From positions 1 to 44,601 of the forward strand of contig JAKSYS010000520.1 of assembly GCA_022925895.1 (NCBI GenBank): a DNA stretch of 44,601 nucleotides. Direction: 5' to 3'. Both the position numbers and the translations under genes were made by a program. Below the pieces are notes generated by a model. The model worked only from the letters and a program-made list of their open reading frames with translations. It was not told the DNA's origin and made no database searches. The first letter of the stretch is position 1; each line of letters starts with the position of its first letter. Shown here piece after piece: positions 1 to 10,653 of the stretch. This stretch comes from Fragilaria crotonensis. Taxonomy: Eukaryota; Bacillariophyta; Fragilariophyceae; Fragilariales; Fragilariaceae.

Positions 1-111
1 GATGACTGTTCCAGCAACTCCTCAGCGAATAGAAGATGTCTCACATCAATGCGATCTGATCTCCTAGTATGAATCACATGATGGGAACAGAGTGAGCAAG
101 GAGAGGGCGGA

Positions 112-786
112 ATGGATACTGAGGATGACGACAACAGATCAACGCTAGGAGCGGCTAGTACTCTTGGCGATGATGATGATGATTACGAATCGCCACAGCG
201 CGACTGCATTGGGTCTCTTGTTGGACGACCAGCTCGCGCTCTCCAAAACCAAGCATCATTGTCTCAATGGTCGACCCCCTTATCTGGTATACTTCTGGGA
301 AGTATTTTTTACTGCAATCTTCGCTCCAGCCAATGCTTGAGTAACAGTATAAGTGCATCCGATGCTTCCTACGCCCCAAGTACAACTGCTGACAGTATGG
401 TTGGCAGCAGTCGTGCTCGCAAACGCCGCCACGATGCCACGTATGAATCGTCCTTGTTGCCTCTTGTGCAATCAATCAAAGAACTGGCCGAATGTCAGCG
501 ACAGCTGGTATTCGATCGAGGCGAGGAACGACGTCACGAACCGGAGTTGGATCAAATACGAGATTCATCCCGAACAAAAGAGCTATGTCGTGACCAAGTT
601 TTCCGTCGGAGAGCAGAGTTAGTACTTGATTTAGCAAGGAAGTACCGCAAGCCAAATGCAGAGCTTGATCCAACTGATGAAAACAGGCTGTCAGAGTTTT
701 ACATTTGGGAAGGTCCTCATCTACATGAGGAAGAGATACGAGCTTCATATAGTGCTGTAGTATTTATTGTGTTGATGAACGACTAG
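112..786 (+). CDS. Hypothetical acidic/basic protein, possible Harbinger accessory ORF
   Basis: The 224-residue frame begins with an acidic low-complexity stretch (D/E-rich to about residue 26). It has a basic SRARKRR patch near residue 100, then a charged, helix-prone region (about 110-180) rich in E, R, Q and L that could form a coiled coil. No catalytic motif is visible. It runs convergently towards the PIF/Harbinger transposase remnant about 110 bp downstream. Autonomous Harbinger elements usually carry a second, DNA-binding ORF, so this could be that accessory protein; this is inferred from position only, because I see no clear Myb/SANT tryptophan pattern. The start is the first ATG of the frame, and upstream sequence is almost outside the window. 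Confidence 0.35.
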   Translation: MDTEDDDNRSTLGAASTLGDDDDDYESPQRDCIGSLVGRPARALQNQASLSQWSTPLSGILLGSIFYCNLRSSQCLSNSISASDASYAPSTTADSMVGSSRARKRRHDATYESSLLPLVQSIKELAECQRQLVFDRGEERRHEPELDQIRDSSRTKELCRDQVFRRRAELVLDLARKYRKPNAELDPTDENRLSEFYIWEGPHLHEEEIRASYSAVVFIVLMND

Positions 787-896
787 AGAGGTAATGCTGC
801 AAGAATGGTGTAGTATAAAAACGAGGAGTAATGTTTTCTAACAAGTACCGAGATACTTGTTGTTGATGTGATGGTCGCGTTAACCAACAGTAGCTA

Positions 897-1360
897 CTAA
901 GGAATGTAGCATATCCCTTGGTAGTAGTGGTGCACCTGATGTTGCCGACAATACTTATAACGTTGTTGCCTGTTGTAACGACCATTGTAACCCATGTCAT
1001 CAAAATGGAAGCCACCGTTGAGTAGCTTTTGATGGGCAACGCCATCAGAATCAGGATGTTCAGTTTGGCGGACCAATGGCACAGCACCATTTACCTCATT
1101 TTGCCACTCATCCCTCCTAGTGGCAGGCAGAACAACTGTGTCGTTTGCTTCGACAATACAAAAATTGTGCAATTTAGCGAGAGCAACCACAAGGGCAATT
1201 GTCTTTCCAACACTCACATTCATAGGAATTGCACTGCATAGAATTCCCCATCTGTGGGTGAGGATTCCAAACGTGCATTCGATGCAAATTGGTACTTGTG
1301 AATGGTAGTAGTTGTAGGCGTCTTTCCTTCCTCCTTTAACAGCTTGATATACGTTATTCG
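897..1360 (-). pseudogene. PIF/Harbinger transposase, 3' remnant (DDE_Tnp_4)
   Basis: The minus-strand frame contains the C-terminal signature of PIF/Harbinger nucleases: a KDAYNYYHSQ segment, then IECTFG, whose Glu is the expected third acidic residue of the DDE triad, followed by HRWGIL and the helix ALAKLHNFCI. A variable tail rich in Y, N, R and Q follows (GYNGRYNRQQRY). The first two catalytic Asp residues and the helix-turn-helix N-terminus are missing: upstream of about 1,360 the frame changes to low-complexity sequence rich in S, V and L that does not fit the family. The copy is therefore 5'-truncated and cannot be active. The open frame extends artefactually to 1,682. Terminal inverted repeats were not found. 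Confidence 0.75.
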
Positions 1361-1459
1361 TGCATGTTTCATTTGTACACAAAAGATAACAGACCCCCAT
1401 CCTCAGAGTCGCACGTCGGAAGTCGCAAGTCGCTACGTCGCTAGTAGTAGGGAGAGGCA

Positions 1460-1487
1460 GCAAGACGCAAGACGCAAGACGCAAGAA
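1460..1487. repeat. 7-bp tandem repeat (gcaagac)x4
   Basis: Four consecutive copies of a 7-bp unit, the last with one change, follow shorter imperfect runs of tcgcaagtcgc just upstream (1,415-1,440). Beyond it (1,515-1,620) the sequence is dominated by gtact/agtact words, part of the GTAC-rich spacer type seen across the window. Confidence 0.8.
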
Positions 1488-1800
1488 ACTACTTGAACCA
1501 GATACTATCGCATCGAGTACTAGTACTAATACTGGAGACTGGAGTACTCCGAGTATGACACCACGAGTACCCCGAGAACTAGTACTGGAGTACCAGGTAC
1601 TGTACTGGAGTACAATACCACCTTCCTGGAAATCCAGTATGCGCCTACAGCACATGACGTATGCTTCGTATGCATGTGACACATATAGAATGTCGAGCCT
1701 GTGCGGAGAGTGGCAGGCTTGGGACCATGTGTTGCCCTTTCACATATACTGTATGATACTCGGAGTACATATTGAAGTAGCGCTCCACTATTTCGCATAG

Positions 1801-2191
1801 TACTCGATGTATAAAATTTTCGTGGGAGGCACTATTGCGAATACTATGGCACCTACGTGCACCTCTACAGGTGAGCGTTTAGTCGTTATATGCGCGTTTC
1901 GAAACTGGCGAATTGGGTCTTGCTCGAGTCACACGGGCCTGTCAACGATGATCCGAATTTCCATCACGTTATAAGAAGGGCAGGCAGTGTGTAGCACGAC
2001 GACTAATAATCACTAGCAACCCTGGCTTTGACTTCCCACGTCTCCCTGCAACCAAGATGAGGGAAAGGTTTTTGAAGAGATGAGCACTGATTCAAAAGCC
2101 GCGAGGTATGTCATCGTAAGTGTAATGCTTAGAACTATAATCGAATAAGTTTAGTGTTTATGACACAATACGTTCCAGATCACACGAATGG
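1801..2191. other. Intergenic spacer, no gene seen
   Basis: About 390 bp between the Harbinger remnant and the 3' end of the minus-strand basic-region gene. I see no ORF with codon structure, no tRNA fold and no obvious repeat here. Confidence 0.5.
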
Positions 2192-3007
2192 TTAAGCGAT
2201 TCTCACAGTCATGTAGATTGCTTGCCTTAACGGGTGCCGCGATGGCGGAGGGAGCCGTCGAAAAGCGCTCGTCTCGCCCTGCTCCTTCGATGAGACACGT
2301 TTGACGGGAGAGCGCGGTGGTGTGATTGCCTGTGGCACCTGTCCAGATTTGAGGGATAGAATGGCATCGATTGCCGCCTCCTCCTTGCTCATCATGGGAT
2401 CGTCATGTTCTTCCGAACGATACGATGATACGCTTTGAGAAGTCATTGGATGGACCCACGATTGAGGCGCTTGGCGGTAGTCCTTTTCTGGAACATTATA
2501 TGGGTAGCCATTTACGTCTCGTTCTGACGTCAAGTACTCTCCGTATCGATAGCACGGAGGCCGATGTTGAAGAGAAACGAATTGACGGAGTGCTGGTCTT
2601 CTGGAAGGCTGATAGTGGGAATAAACAGGGACTGGGCGGGCATTGATCTCCGAGTCGTAACGGGTCTGCAAGTTTTGTGCCATTGGGTCGTATGAAAAGG
2701 GTACAGTGCTGTGCCTTTTGAATGGGGGTTGAGGTCGTTGGTTCAACTCCGCACGAGGAGCCCAAACCTCCCTTGTGTAGACACTACGAGGACTTCGATC
2801 AGATCTTGGATGAAATTGATGACACGAGAACTGCCGCTCGCAAGAAGGCACGGCAACCGGATGTTTCAACGGTGCACCTTGTTTCTCCATCTCTGGTCCT
2901 TCCACCAACGCTTGGCGTTTTCGAGCGCGGCAACGCTGTTGACGGACTCGAGCAGCTTGTCGCCTCCTGAGAAGACGGTCTTCAGCGCTGACTTTATCGG
3001 TGGCCAT
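2192..3007 (-). CDS. Basic-region (bZIP-like) nuclear protein, hypothetical
   Basis: A 271-residue intronless frame. Residues about 13-33 form a strongly basic helix, RRRQAARVRQQRCRARKRQ, whose CRARKR end resembles the DNA-contacting basic region of bZIP factors (SRARK in GCN4), but the usual Asn seven residues before that Arg is not obvious. No heptad leucine zipper follows: the next residues (EGPEMEKQGAPLKHP) are helix-breaking. The middle is disordered and rich in P, R, S, Y and Q. A short acidic-helical segment (KEEAAIDAILSLKSG) lies near residue 210, followed by a basic, proline-rich tail. A nuclear DNA- or RNA-binding role is inferred from the basic helix only. The start is the first ATG, right before the basic region. 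Confidence 0.6.
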   Translation of the reverse strand: MATDKVSAEDRLLRRRQAARVRQQRCRARKRQALVEGPEMEKQGAPLKHPVAVPSCERQFSCHQFHPRSDRSPRSVYTREVWAPRAELNQRPQPPFKRHSTVPFSYDPMAQNLQTRYDSEINARPVPVYSHYQPSRRPALRQFVSLQHRPPCYRYGEYLTSERDVNGYPYNVPEKDYRQAPQSWVHPMTSQSVSSYRSEEHDDPMMSKEEAAIDAILSLKSGQVPQAITPPRSPVKRVSSKEQGETSAFRRLPPPSRHPLRQAIYMTVRIA

Positions 3008-5539
3008 GGTATACTGGTCTGAAATGGCTACGATGTCTTGGTGAATAGCAGGGCGGATGTTTTTATGATGAAAAGGAGTGGAATGAAGCGTGACAAAACT
3101 GAGGGGCGTCCTCGTGGGACTGTTCGCGATTATTTAGTGTTCAGTACAATTAAACGAGCGTTCTACCAAATGGGATTACTAACAAATGGTATCTATTTGG
3201 CATTTATGTTAAGCCACGAGTATACATTCATTTACAATTGGGTAACAGTCAAATCAGTTAGCGGTTAAAATTTTGTGCCTAGCATGTTTCCGCGAGCATG
3301 TTTTCGGCCAGTGACGACCACTATCCCGGACTTAAACCAGAGCGGTTGCGTGATACAAGCACGACTCTTTCCATATCCTCGTACAACTCTGGTGCTGTTG
3401 ACAGGCATTCAAAATTTGTTATGAGCGGTGCACCGTGATCTTCATGTCCGCTCATGTCTTCCGTTTCAGAATCTTCTTCGTTGACCTCAAGTCGTACTCC
3501 GAGTACAAGTACCAGGTACTGCTGTTCTGGTTGGGTGCTCGTGTCTACTAGATGCTGCCCACCAGGTTGTATGACTTAGCACCTTCATGCTCCGAGCAGC
3601 CGCACATGATACGTGGTACCAGGTAGGGCACTGGTACCTATCTGTCACCTGTCACTGCTTTGATACTTAAATATTCATACATACATGTGCTCATATTGTG
3701 GTATGACATATACATACAATATGCAGCCAGGAGTACAACTATTACTCGTACTTGGTACTCACTGGAATCCGTTCAAAAGGTTTGATGGAGTGCACAGTGC
3801 ACCGATGAAAAACTTGAAACTCGTCACACCCTCATCGGACGAAATTTTCGAGGAAGGTGCGGAGTCACATAATCCGGTACGTTTTACGAGCCGAGAAGTC
3901 ACATTTTCGTCGAACTTGATTTTGCGAATGATTCGTGTTGCGGCATACTTTTCGGCTACTAGCGATTGCTAGCTCTCCATCTTGCTTGAGCGAAAGCGAG
4001 CGCGCTCTAGACCAAGCCTGTCTCAATATCAGAAATCAGTTTCTTGAAACTTTCGAACATTTTGGTGGTGAGAGCGGGAATAAGAATACTCCAACCTCCG
4101 CATCCAATGCTCTGGATTTGTCATGTACACCGATCACACCTACTCCTCTACATAGAATTTAAGTCGATGTCACTGTTTCGATCATGCACCCGCGCCAAAG
4201 CATTCACATATTCGATATTAAGCGATTCCATAGAGAAAATCTCTAAGGAATATACATCACTTCCCCATTTCAATCGTTACGGCTAACGTCCTTGTTAAAG
4301 TGGCGATCCTTTATTCGTGGTTTATTTATCGCAAGGACGTCTGGAGCATGACTGAAATCGATGATCACGATTGAATGCCTGACATAGAGTTCAACCGCCG
4401 TAAACATTCACTCGAATAAACGTCACACTGAGTTTTGAACACTATAGCATTGTTTTGCTCTTCAACTCCCCCTGAGAAACGTGAGACTCGCTGAAAACAA
4501 GGTCCTTGATCAGGCTTTGGGGGTGCATTGTACTGATGCCAACGCCGAGTAGTCCCCACACAGGCCGGAAATGGAGAATTATTTAAGAATACCCTCGAGC
4601 CATGAATCATAGGACCACAGGTCATATGCGACCATAAGAGTCTCGACTCCGAGTTCCCAGTATTATCTGGTTTCAAAGGTCAGAGTTCTATGTTCTGTCC
4701 CGGACCGCACCGGAACTGCCAGTTTGATCCGGTGCTCGGCTTAGGAGTCTTCGCACATGATTTAGATGGGAGACACCAAGATGATAAACTTAAAGTTGCT
4801 GAAATTGGAAAGCCATAATTTGGCGCGCTTATTTGGGAACAGAATGAGTACACAGAGCACAGACTATGAATCCCTACCGGTATACTCTGAGTAGTCGTAC
4901 TAGGTAGTATTTAATTTGAACGTGCAATCTTTATTGAGCAAAAGCCAAATTCCGATTCGGCTCACGGGGCCGCAAAACTTTTTTCCGTAGATACTAGGTC
5001 TAGAATGAGGGTCAACTTTAAGAAGGTTAGGTGGGAAACGGGGAAATTGCCTTGAGTGTACATGCCTGCTCATGTATGATATGAAACAGATAAGGTACAT
5101 GTGTACATGTGCAATAGCATCATAAAGTGTGATTGGTATGGGAGTAAAGAACAAACATGGCGAATGGTGCAGTTCAATGTACTCACCTTTACGACTACTC
5201 CGAGTTCCAGATAAAGCGGAAGTAGTAAAGAAGAAACATGATTTGTTATATAAAGAATAATTATGAGATAAAAGGCAACACAAAGTACTCATATCCTCAT
5301 GAATCATAGCTCACATGGTGGAATGTACATGTATATGTTTTGAAACTTTATTTCATGATGCAGGCACACATGGAAGTTGCATATGACCAGTCATCTGACA
5401 TTGTGAAGTAGGTAGCTACAGTTGTAAGCATTGACATCGCCAATATTTCACATTTCCACACTCCAACTGTTTAAATGGTGATTCATTTGTAAGAAGCGCA
5501 GGAAAATTGTTTTACCATCAAAACAATTCTTTGCGCAGA
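3008..5539. other. Long spacer without a supportable gene
   Basis: Only short ORFs of random appearance occur here. The stretch at 3,485-3,645 is crowded with gtac words (for example gtacaagtaccaggtac). Around 4,680-4,740 there is G/C-rich sequence with ccgg words, and 5,040-5,330 is rich in acatg/catgt words. I see no RNA gene or clear transposon end. The right edge passes into the decayed transposase. Confidence 0.5.
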
Positions 5540-6780
5540 TAGAGGAATCGTGCAGGTGAAGCGAGTGGTTTTGTAAAGATGTCTGTCAACTGTTCTGTGG
5601 ACATGATCATTTAAGCCAAGAATGAGGGATGCTGGAATAGATTTCACATGCCTCTCCAGTTTGAAGATGTTGTTGAAAGATTGAAGATGCCACATCCTTG
5701 ATATGAATTTGTATTCATCATGGCCACGCTCGGAAAAAAGATGGTGCTCTTGATACAAAGCAAATCTCAAAGCATCTTGGTGGTGCTCAGCAATTGCCTA
5801 GTATGCATGAAGCAACTCTGCTTGCTTTTTGGTCCATTTGCTTCAAAACATGAAATCGGTGATATCCAATCATGATGTTTGAAAGGCCAATCTATGTTGA
5901 ACCATCATTGTACCTTTCCACTGAGGATAGCAGCAAAACAAGACAACACAAACAATCAACAGGACATAGCAAATGAATTGGGAGGATCAAAAGGATTCTT
6001 GTTGATCCACTCAAATCCTCTGGAGTATGAATTCTTCAGAAATAGAGGAACAATAAAGAAGAGCTTCATGAATTTGCCCAGAATAATGGAACCCACCATC
6101 TCTTTGAGATGACCGAGATAATTCATGGCTTGGAAGGATAGCCAAGAGGACGACTCCTTCAAGTTCTATGGGAATGAGGCTTGATTATTGATTCCAATGA
6201 GCAGCTAGCGTCTAACATTATTGATGGCAAAAAGACCCGATAACAGGTGTCGTTGACAAAAACTCCTTGCTCTGACATCTAATTGCAAAGCAAATGCTTT
6301 GACTTCTGAGACAAGGAGACACCACTTTAATATCTCATTGCTGAAGTTGGAGAGACAGTCATCCTCACTGTCCCTTAATTAAATGCTGAGCTGGCAGGTG
6401 AGGGAGTGGAGTAATATTGGGCTGATGCAAAATCCTGTTATTACTGTAAGCCAGTCTCATTGAATCAAAGTCATGAGAATTTCAAGATACTTGTGAAAGA
6501 TTGTTGCATTTGTCCTTCTGAAGTTTTAACAAGAGAAAGGGTTCAGAAGTTTGCAGCAAGGGCGTGTGCATACATCTGCAGTTACTATGACTTGGACCAA
6601 TGATCAGCAGACATTCTTGATTGCAGTGCCCTGACACAGACGCAGGAATTGGTGTACATCAAAATCTGAGTAACTGATCAAGGACTTCAACAAGGTGCAG
6701 CGCTGTGGTCATGATTTTGACTGGGCCTTCGTGAATCCAGAATTGAAGCGTGAAGCAACATGAGTTGTGAGAAGGATCAT
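5540..6780 (+). pseudogene. Heavily decayed DDE transposase, relative of the 17.6-20.3 kb copy
   Basis: Conceptual translation, shifting frame repeatedly, recovers the order of the better copy at 17.6-20.3 kb. About 5,590-5,700 gives NEGCWNRFHMPLQFEDVVERL (NEGYWNSYHMSLQFEDIVDCL in the other copy). About 5,975-6,005 resembles the GWVGQPKGLL segment. About 6,385-6,440 gives AELAGEGVE, containing the third catalytic acid. About 6,535-6,590 gives ERVQKFAARACAYICSYY (ERIEKFASRARAYVCTYH). Stops and indels are dense and the second catalytic Asp motif is destroyed, so it is an old dead copy. No inverted repeats or target duplications were found at its ends. A 95-residue minus-strand frame at 5,483-5,770 is its antisense shadow. 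Confidence 0.75.
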
Positions 6781-7341
6781 GATGCACATGAATAAATAGT
6801 CAGGGAAGAGACTGAAGTGGGTGTACTATAGGAATGAATGAACTTGACTTTGGAGATTGTGGTGTGTTGGTGTCAACTTCAAGTGTGTTCATTCTTGATC
6901 ATGAATTCAGCAGCAGCATCTGCCATATTAGTTTAGAGTTTTGTGTACCATAGTAGATTTTGTTTGAGGGGGTACAGCTGGAAGGTTCACAAAAGAACCA
7001 GCCATACATTGCAATTGGCCAAAAAAAGAAATGCACAGCATTTCCCCAACAAATACCATGCATCCTTCTGAAGTCTAGTAAGTACTGGAGTATTGTACTG
7101 TACATGGGCACACGCGTCATACGTCATGCACTGACAGAAGCGCAGACAGGGAGTCGTGCGATTTATGAAGGGTCCGGAGTCCGGAGTACGGAGGCAGGAC
7201 AGAGCACAGGTAACAATACAACAATATGTCATACACGCATAACAGAATCGATGTCCAGGTGGTCAACAAGAAACAAGAACTTGAACCTCATCTATTGATT
7301 GACTGCGTCGCGAAATTTCGGCGCCCTCCTATTATTTCAAC
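6781..7341. other. Spacer between dead transposon and LYR gene
   Basis: I see no supportable gene in about 560 bp. Short g/a-rich words and repeated ggagtccggagtacggag sequence lie at about 7,170-7,195. The promoter of the downstream LYR gene must lie here, but no element can be named. Confidence 0.4.
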
Positions 7342-7674
7342 ATGCCTCCAGGCCTCTGGATTCCCAGTTCGAAACAATCCTTGAAACACTTTTCTCAAGG
7401 CAACACGAGAAAAGAGGCGTTGAGCTTGTATCGCGAAATTCTGCGGACCGCCAAGGCGTTTCATTGGGTCGATGAAACTACGAAAACGCCGTGGAATGTG
7501 CGACTCAAGACAGAAGCCCGGAAGGAGTTTGAGGCATCAAGAGAGGAAACGGACCCGTTGATTGTGGCGAGAATGCTTGTGACTGGACGCGATTGCGTGC
7601 AGCAGATTCAAAATAAATTTATGGCAGCCGATAAAGCGGCTTGGGCAAGGATCGAACGAGAACGAGAGCGATGA
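7342..7674 (+). CDS. LYR-motif (Complex1_LYR) mitochondrial assembly protein
   Basis: A 110-residue protein with the family signature ALSLYREILR at residues 26-35 (Leu29-Tyr30-Arg31), followed by a second helix LKTEARKEFEASREETDP and a third, VARMLVTGRDCVQQIQNKF. This is the three-helix bundle of LYRM proteins. They act in the mitochondrial matrix as small assembly factors, binding acyl-ACP and helping Fe-S cluster delivery or respiratory-complex assembly. The E-x-DP...ML..GR pattern is closest in feel to LYRM1/LYRM2-type members, but the exact subfamily is not certain. The length fits the family (80-120 aa). The start is the first ATG and the gene is intronless. Confidence 0.8.
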   Translation: MPPGLWIPSSKQSLKHFSQGNTRKEALSLYREILRTAKAFHWVDETTKTPWNVRLKTEARKEFEASREETDPLIVARMLVTGRDCVQQIQNKFMAADKAAWARIERERER

Positions 7675-8317
7675 GAAAGTGCAATGTGAGTGCGTTTTGG
7701 TTGAAGAAACATGGGTTTGGTCGGAGCGCTTCTCTGCCGCAACCGCATTTTGATACGTTTGATTTTCCAGAAACCGCCATGTTCACATGATTACTTGGCC
7801 TACATTGTGCCACTTTCAGTACATGGTATCGCCAACCCATCGATTCAGCTAGGCTTCATAGCTCACCATAGAAATAAGTGGGGCCGAGAGAAGCATCGTC
7901 TCAACTCCACCTGGTACAGTAGTCGAGCACTTGTCCTGGTCTTTGAATGGTGATCATTGCACTGCTACTTGTATGCATACTGTAGCAGAGTTCCGGTGGG
8001 GTTACATCACGACGTAGGACACGTATGCATAGAAATGTTTGATGAGGATACGGTAGAGTAGGAGCTCCTACTACAATACCATTCCCCTTCAGATTATTCC
8101 AAAAAATGCGGCATTTGGATGCTTATCGATTCTTCCACATTTAGATATTCGCACAAACGTTTCAAACAAGACGACAAAGGAAGAACTTGCTGTTGCGTTG
8201 CTTCATCAACATCGCTCAACATCCACACATAAATATACAAAACGCCATTGTCACGCAACATCCCAAACCCCAACCAAACTTTCACACACGCATACGCATT
8301 TGCGCCAATACACATCA
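7675..8317. other. Spacer upstream of the DsbA-like gene
   Basis: About 640 bp with no supported ORF. The last 150 bp before the DsbA-like start is rich in C and A (cacacgcatacgcatt), typical of a 5' untranslated leader, but no defined regulatory site can be called. Confidence 0.4.
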
Positions 8318-8899
8318 ATGGACTTTGAATCCTCCGTCACGTCCATCAGAACCGAAGACTTGCCTCATTGGCAAATGTTCTTTGATCTTCAATGTCCCTA
8401 TTCCAAAAAGTTATGGGACAAGGTTCCTGCACTCAAGACGAAATACGGATCTGATTACAAGATAACGACGCACATTACGTCGCTTGCCTTCCATCGACAA
8501 GCCTTCGCCGTCCACTGCGCAGCCTACTTGATTGGCATTGAGAAGGGAGGTGATGCGCGTCAAGCGTTCGAGAGCGCATGCTTTGCCAAAATGGATCGTT
8601 ACAGCGATAGTGAGGCTGTCGATAAAATGACAAAGGCCGATCTCGATCAAGTTTTTGCCACCATTGCGCAAGAGGAGAAATTGCTGGATCAAAAGGGAGA
8701 TTTTACAAGGGAAAAATTCTTGGCATCCCTGAGTGACCGAATACGTGTCATAATGCCAACGTGGTTTGAACACAAGGAAGCACTAGCACTTGGTGTTTTC
8801 AAAACGCCACAACATGTTCTGAATGGGAAGCTACTCCCAGATACAGACAGCTCGTGGGGTGTGGACGACTATGAAGCTGTACTGTTGAAGAATCTTTGA
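8318..8899 (+). CDS. DsbA-like thioredoxin-fold protein with a single active-site Cys (CPYS)
   Basis: A 193-residue protein. After a short N-terminus comes a beta strand MFFDLQCPYSKKLW, with CPYS (Cys26) at the position of the CxxC redox site of DsbA/thioredoxin folds. A long helical insert (about 60-150) is typical of DsbA-type proteins. The C-terminal FKTPQHVLNGKLL carries the cis-proline segment that precedes the last strands, and a final helix WGVDDYEAVL follows. The second redox Cys is replaced by Ser, so it cannot be a classical dithiol oxidase; a monothiol, chaperone-like or glutathione-linked role is possible. No signal peptide is seen from this ATG, so it is probably cytosolic. An in-frame ATG at 8,198 would add 40 residues of low-complexity sequence, so the ATG at 8,318 is preferred. 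Confidence 0.75.
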   Translation: MDFESSVTSIRTEDLPHWQMFFDLQCPYSKKLWDKVPALKTKYGSDYKITTHITSLAFHRQAFAVHCAAYLIGIEKGGDARQAFESACFAKMDRYSDSEAVDKMTKADLDQVFATIAQEEKLLDQKGDFTREKFLASLSDRIRVIMPTWFEHKEALALGVFKTPQHVLNGKLLPDTDSSWGVDDYEAVLLKNL

Positions 8900-9571
8900 C
8901 ACTGTTCGCGCGTATGACATGGACGACCCTCTCATGCAGACGCTTAGCGTTGAAACATTTAGAATGATATCTTGTACTTTATAGGATGATCGGCCTTGAG
9001 ATCAACATTCTATCGAGAAAAGGCGGATTCAATTCTTGTTGCCTCAGTCACCACCCGTAAGTCGCACACGTTTTTTTTAGTGAAGGAGCTGTTTTGTAGG
9101 TTGACATCACCATATAGTAATGCTTTCAGAGCGTTCGTCGTTGTATTCGTCGACAATCTAATTCACATGAGTGAGCAAGATACCCCTGAGATATTGGAGT
9201 CGAGGCATCCATTTGGTTTGAATCTTGCTCTGTTTACGCGATTGCATACACATGTCCTCGTCGGCAGTTAGACCAAGGATACTAACGTAACCAATGGCCA
9301 ATGGCATACTACATGTGATATAAGAGGAATGTACAGACGGCGCTGGTAAAAGGGGGCTATTGTGACCATGTTACCGTTTCGTCTATTTCGACAAGCGCAA
9401 CAACTGACATCGCCCATCTTGATCATAACGCTGAAAAGAAGAAATTCGGTTTATGACGACCTCCACATTGGGACTATAGTGTAATTAGAAATGTGCCCTG
9501 ACTTCGCTGATCTTATGTTTCGAACCTGGCAAAGAATTCTCACCACCTTTCCGGGCAAGTTTTGATATTTT
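8900..9571. other. Convergent 3' spacer between DsbA-like gene and clpP
   Basis: The two flanking genes end towards each other here. The 670 bp holds only short random frames and a T8 run at about 9,070. Nothing else is recognised. Confidence 0.45.
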
Positions 9572-10653
9572 TTACAAAAATGGCATGGGTGGTTTCGAGA
9601 TATGACTCGTCTTGGTCGTGACCACTTCATCAATAATCCCATAATCCCTGGCCTCTTCCGCCGTCATGAAAAAGTCACGATCGCAATCTTCTTCAATCTT
9701 ATCCTTCGGCTGCCCCGTATAGTCCGCAATGTACGTGTTTAGAATTTCCCGAATAAAGAGAATTTCCTTTGCCTGAATTTCAATGTCAGCGGCCTGTCCC
9801 TGTGCTCCTCCGAGGGGTTGGTGGATCATGATGCGGGCGTTGGGGAGGGAACGTCGCTTGCCCGGAGCACCGGCACCGAGCAAGAAGGCTCCCATACTTG
9901 CGGCCATGCCGAAACAGACGGTCGCCACGTCGCAGGGGACGTATTGCATGGTATCGTAAATGGCCATTCCAGCACTGACGGAGCCGCCAGGGGAATTGAT
10001 GTAGAGAGTAATGTCCTTGGTGGGGTCTTCGTTGGCAAGGTACAAGAGCTGAGCGACGAGGACGTTGGCGACTTCGTCGTCGACGCCTTGGCCGAGCAAA
10101 AGAATGCGGTCTTTAAGGAGGCGGGATATGACATCCATTTGACCATCGCCAGTATCGATGACGGGCATGCGGACGGGGTTGGCAGGAGGCCTCTCGTCTG
10201 GATTCTTGCGACGAGGGTCAATCTAGTAGGAGGGTGTAGGAGAAGGATCAAGGAGGAAGGATTAATGAAAATGTGAGGATAATGAGGCTTGTTGGAGACA
10301 ACATGCTGCTTGCAGGAAAGCGATGACCTTGTTTTGGATGCAGACTATTGAAGTCGTCACTCCATAATGTCATTAAAACACGCTTTAACCATTGATATAT
10401 CACAAAATCATAAATTTCAACAAAACCAGCTAGCAGGTACTTGTACACCTACTACCTGGTTGAGTAGACTACGATCCCGTCCAGTCCAACACAACTGACA
10501 ACTTACCTCAGGTGCGGGATCGTCCATCGACCATTGACTCGTGATGACATTGGCAGCGATAGATTTTCGGCTAAACGAAAGCTTAGGTGCAAAGGCTTCC
10601 GAAGAGGCCAACACGCTCAGGATAGCTATGGCTTTCATCACCATTGTTGTCAT
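9572..10653 (-). CDS. clpP: Plastid-targeted ClpP serine protease subunit (2 exons)
   Basis: Exon 1 is 10653..10507 and exon 2 is 10222..9572, with a 284-bp GTAAGT..TAG intron in phase 0, giving 265 aa. Exon 1 encodes a signal peptide ([18 protein letters not shown]) followed by EAFAPKL, an ASAFAP-type site, then a transit peptide, so the product should enter the plastid. Exon 2 encodes the full ClpP fold with its catalytic triad: Ser in GMAASMGA (about residue 158), His in IMIHQPLGG (about 183) and Asp in DRDFFMT (about 233). Known role: the tetradecameric protease core that degrades proteins fed by Clp/Hsp100 ATPases. An ATG 39 bp further upstream is in frame, but the shorter start gives a cleaner signal peptide. 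The gene is divergent from the armadillo-repeat gene. Confidence 0.95.

Noticed and set aside
5483-5770. 95-codon minus-strand frame with protein-like look
   Set aside because: It is antisense to the decayed transposase: the plus strand here translates to NEGCWNRFHMPLQFEDVV, matching the copy at 19.1-19.2 kb.
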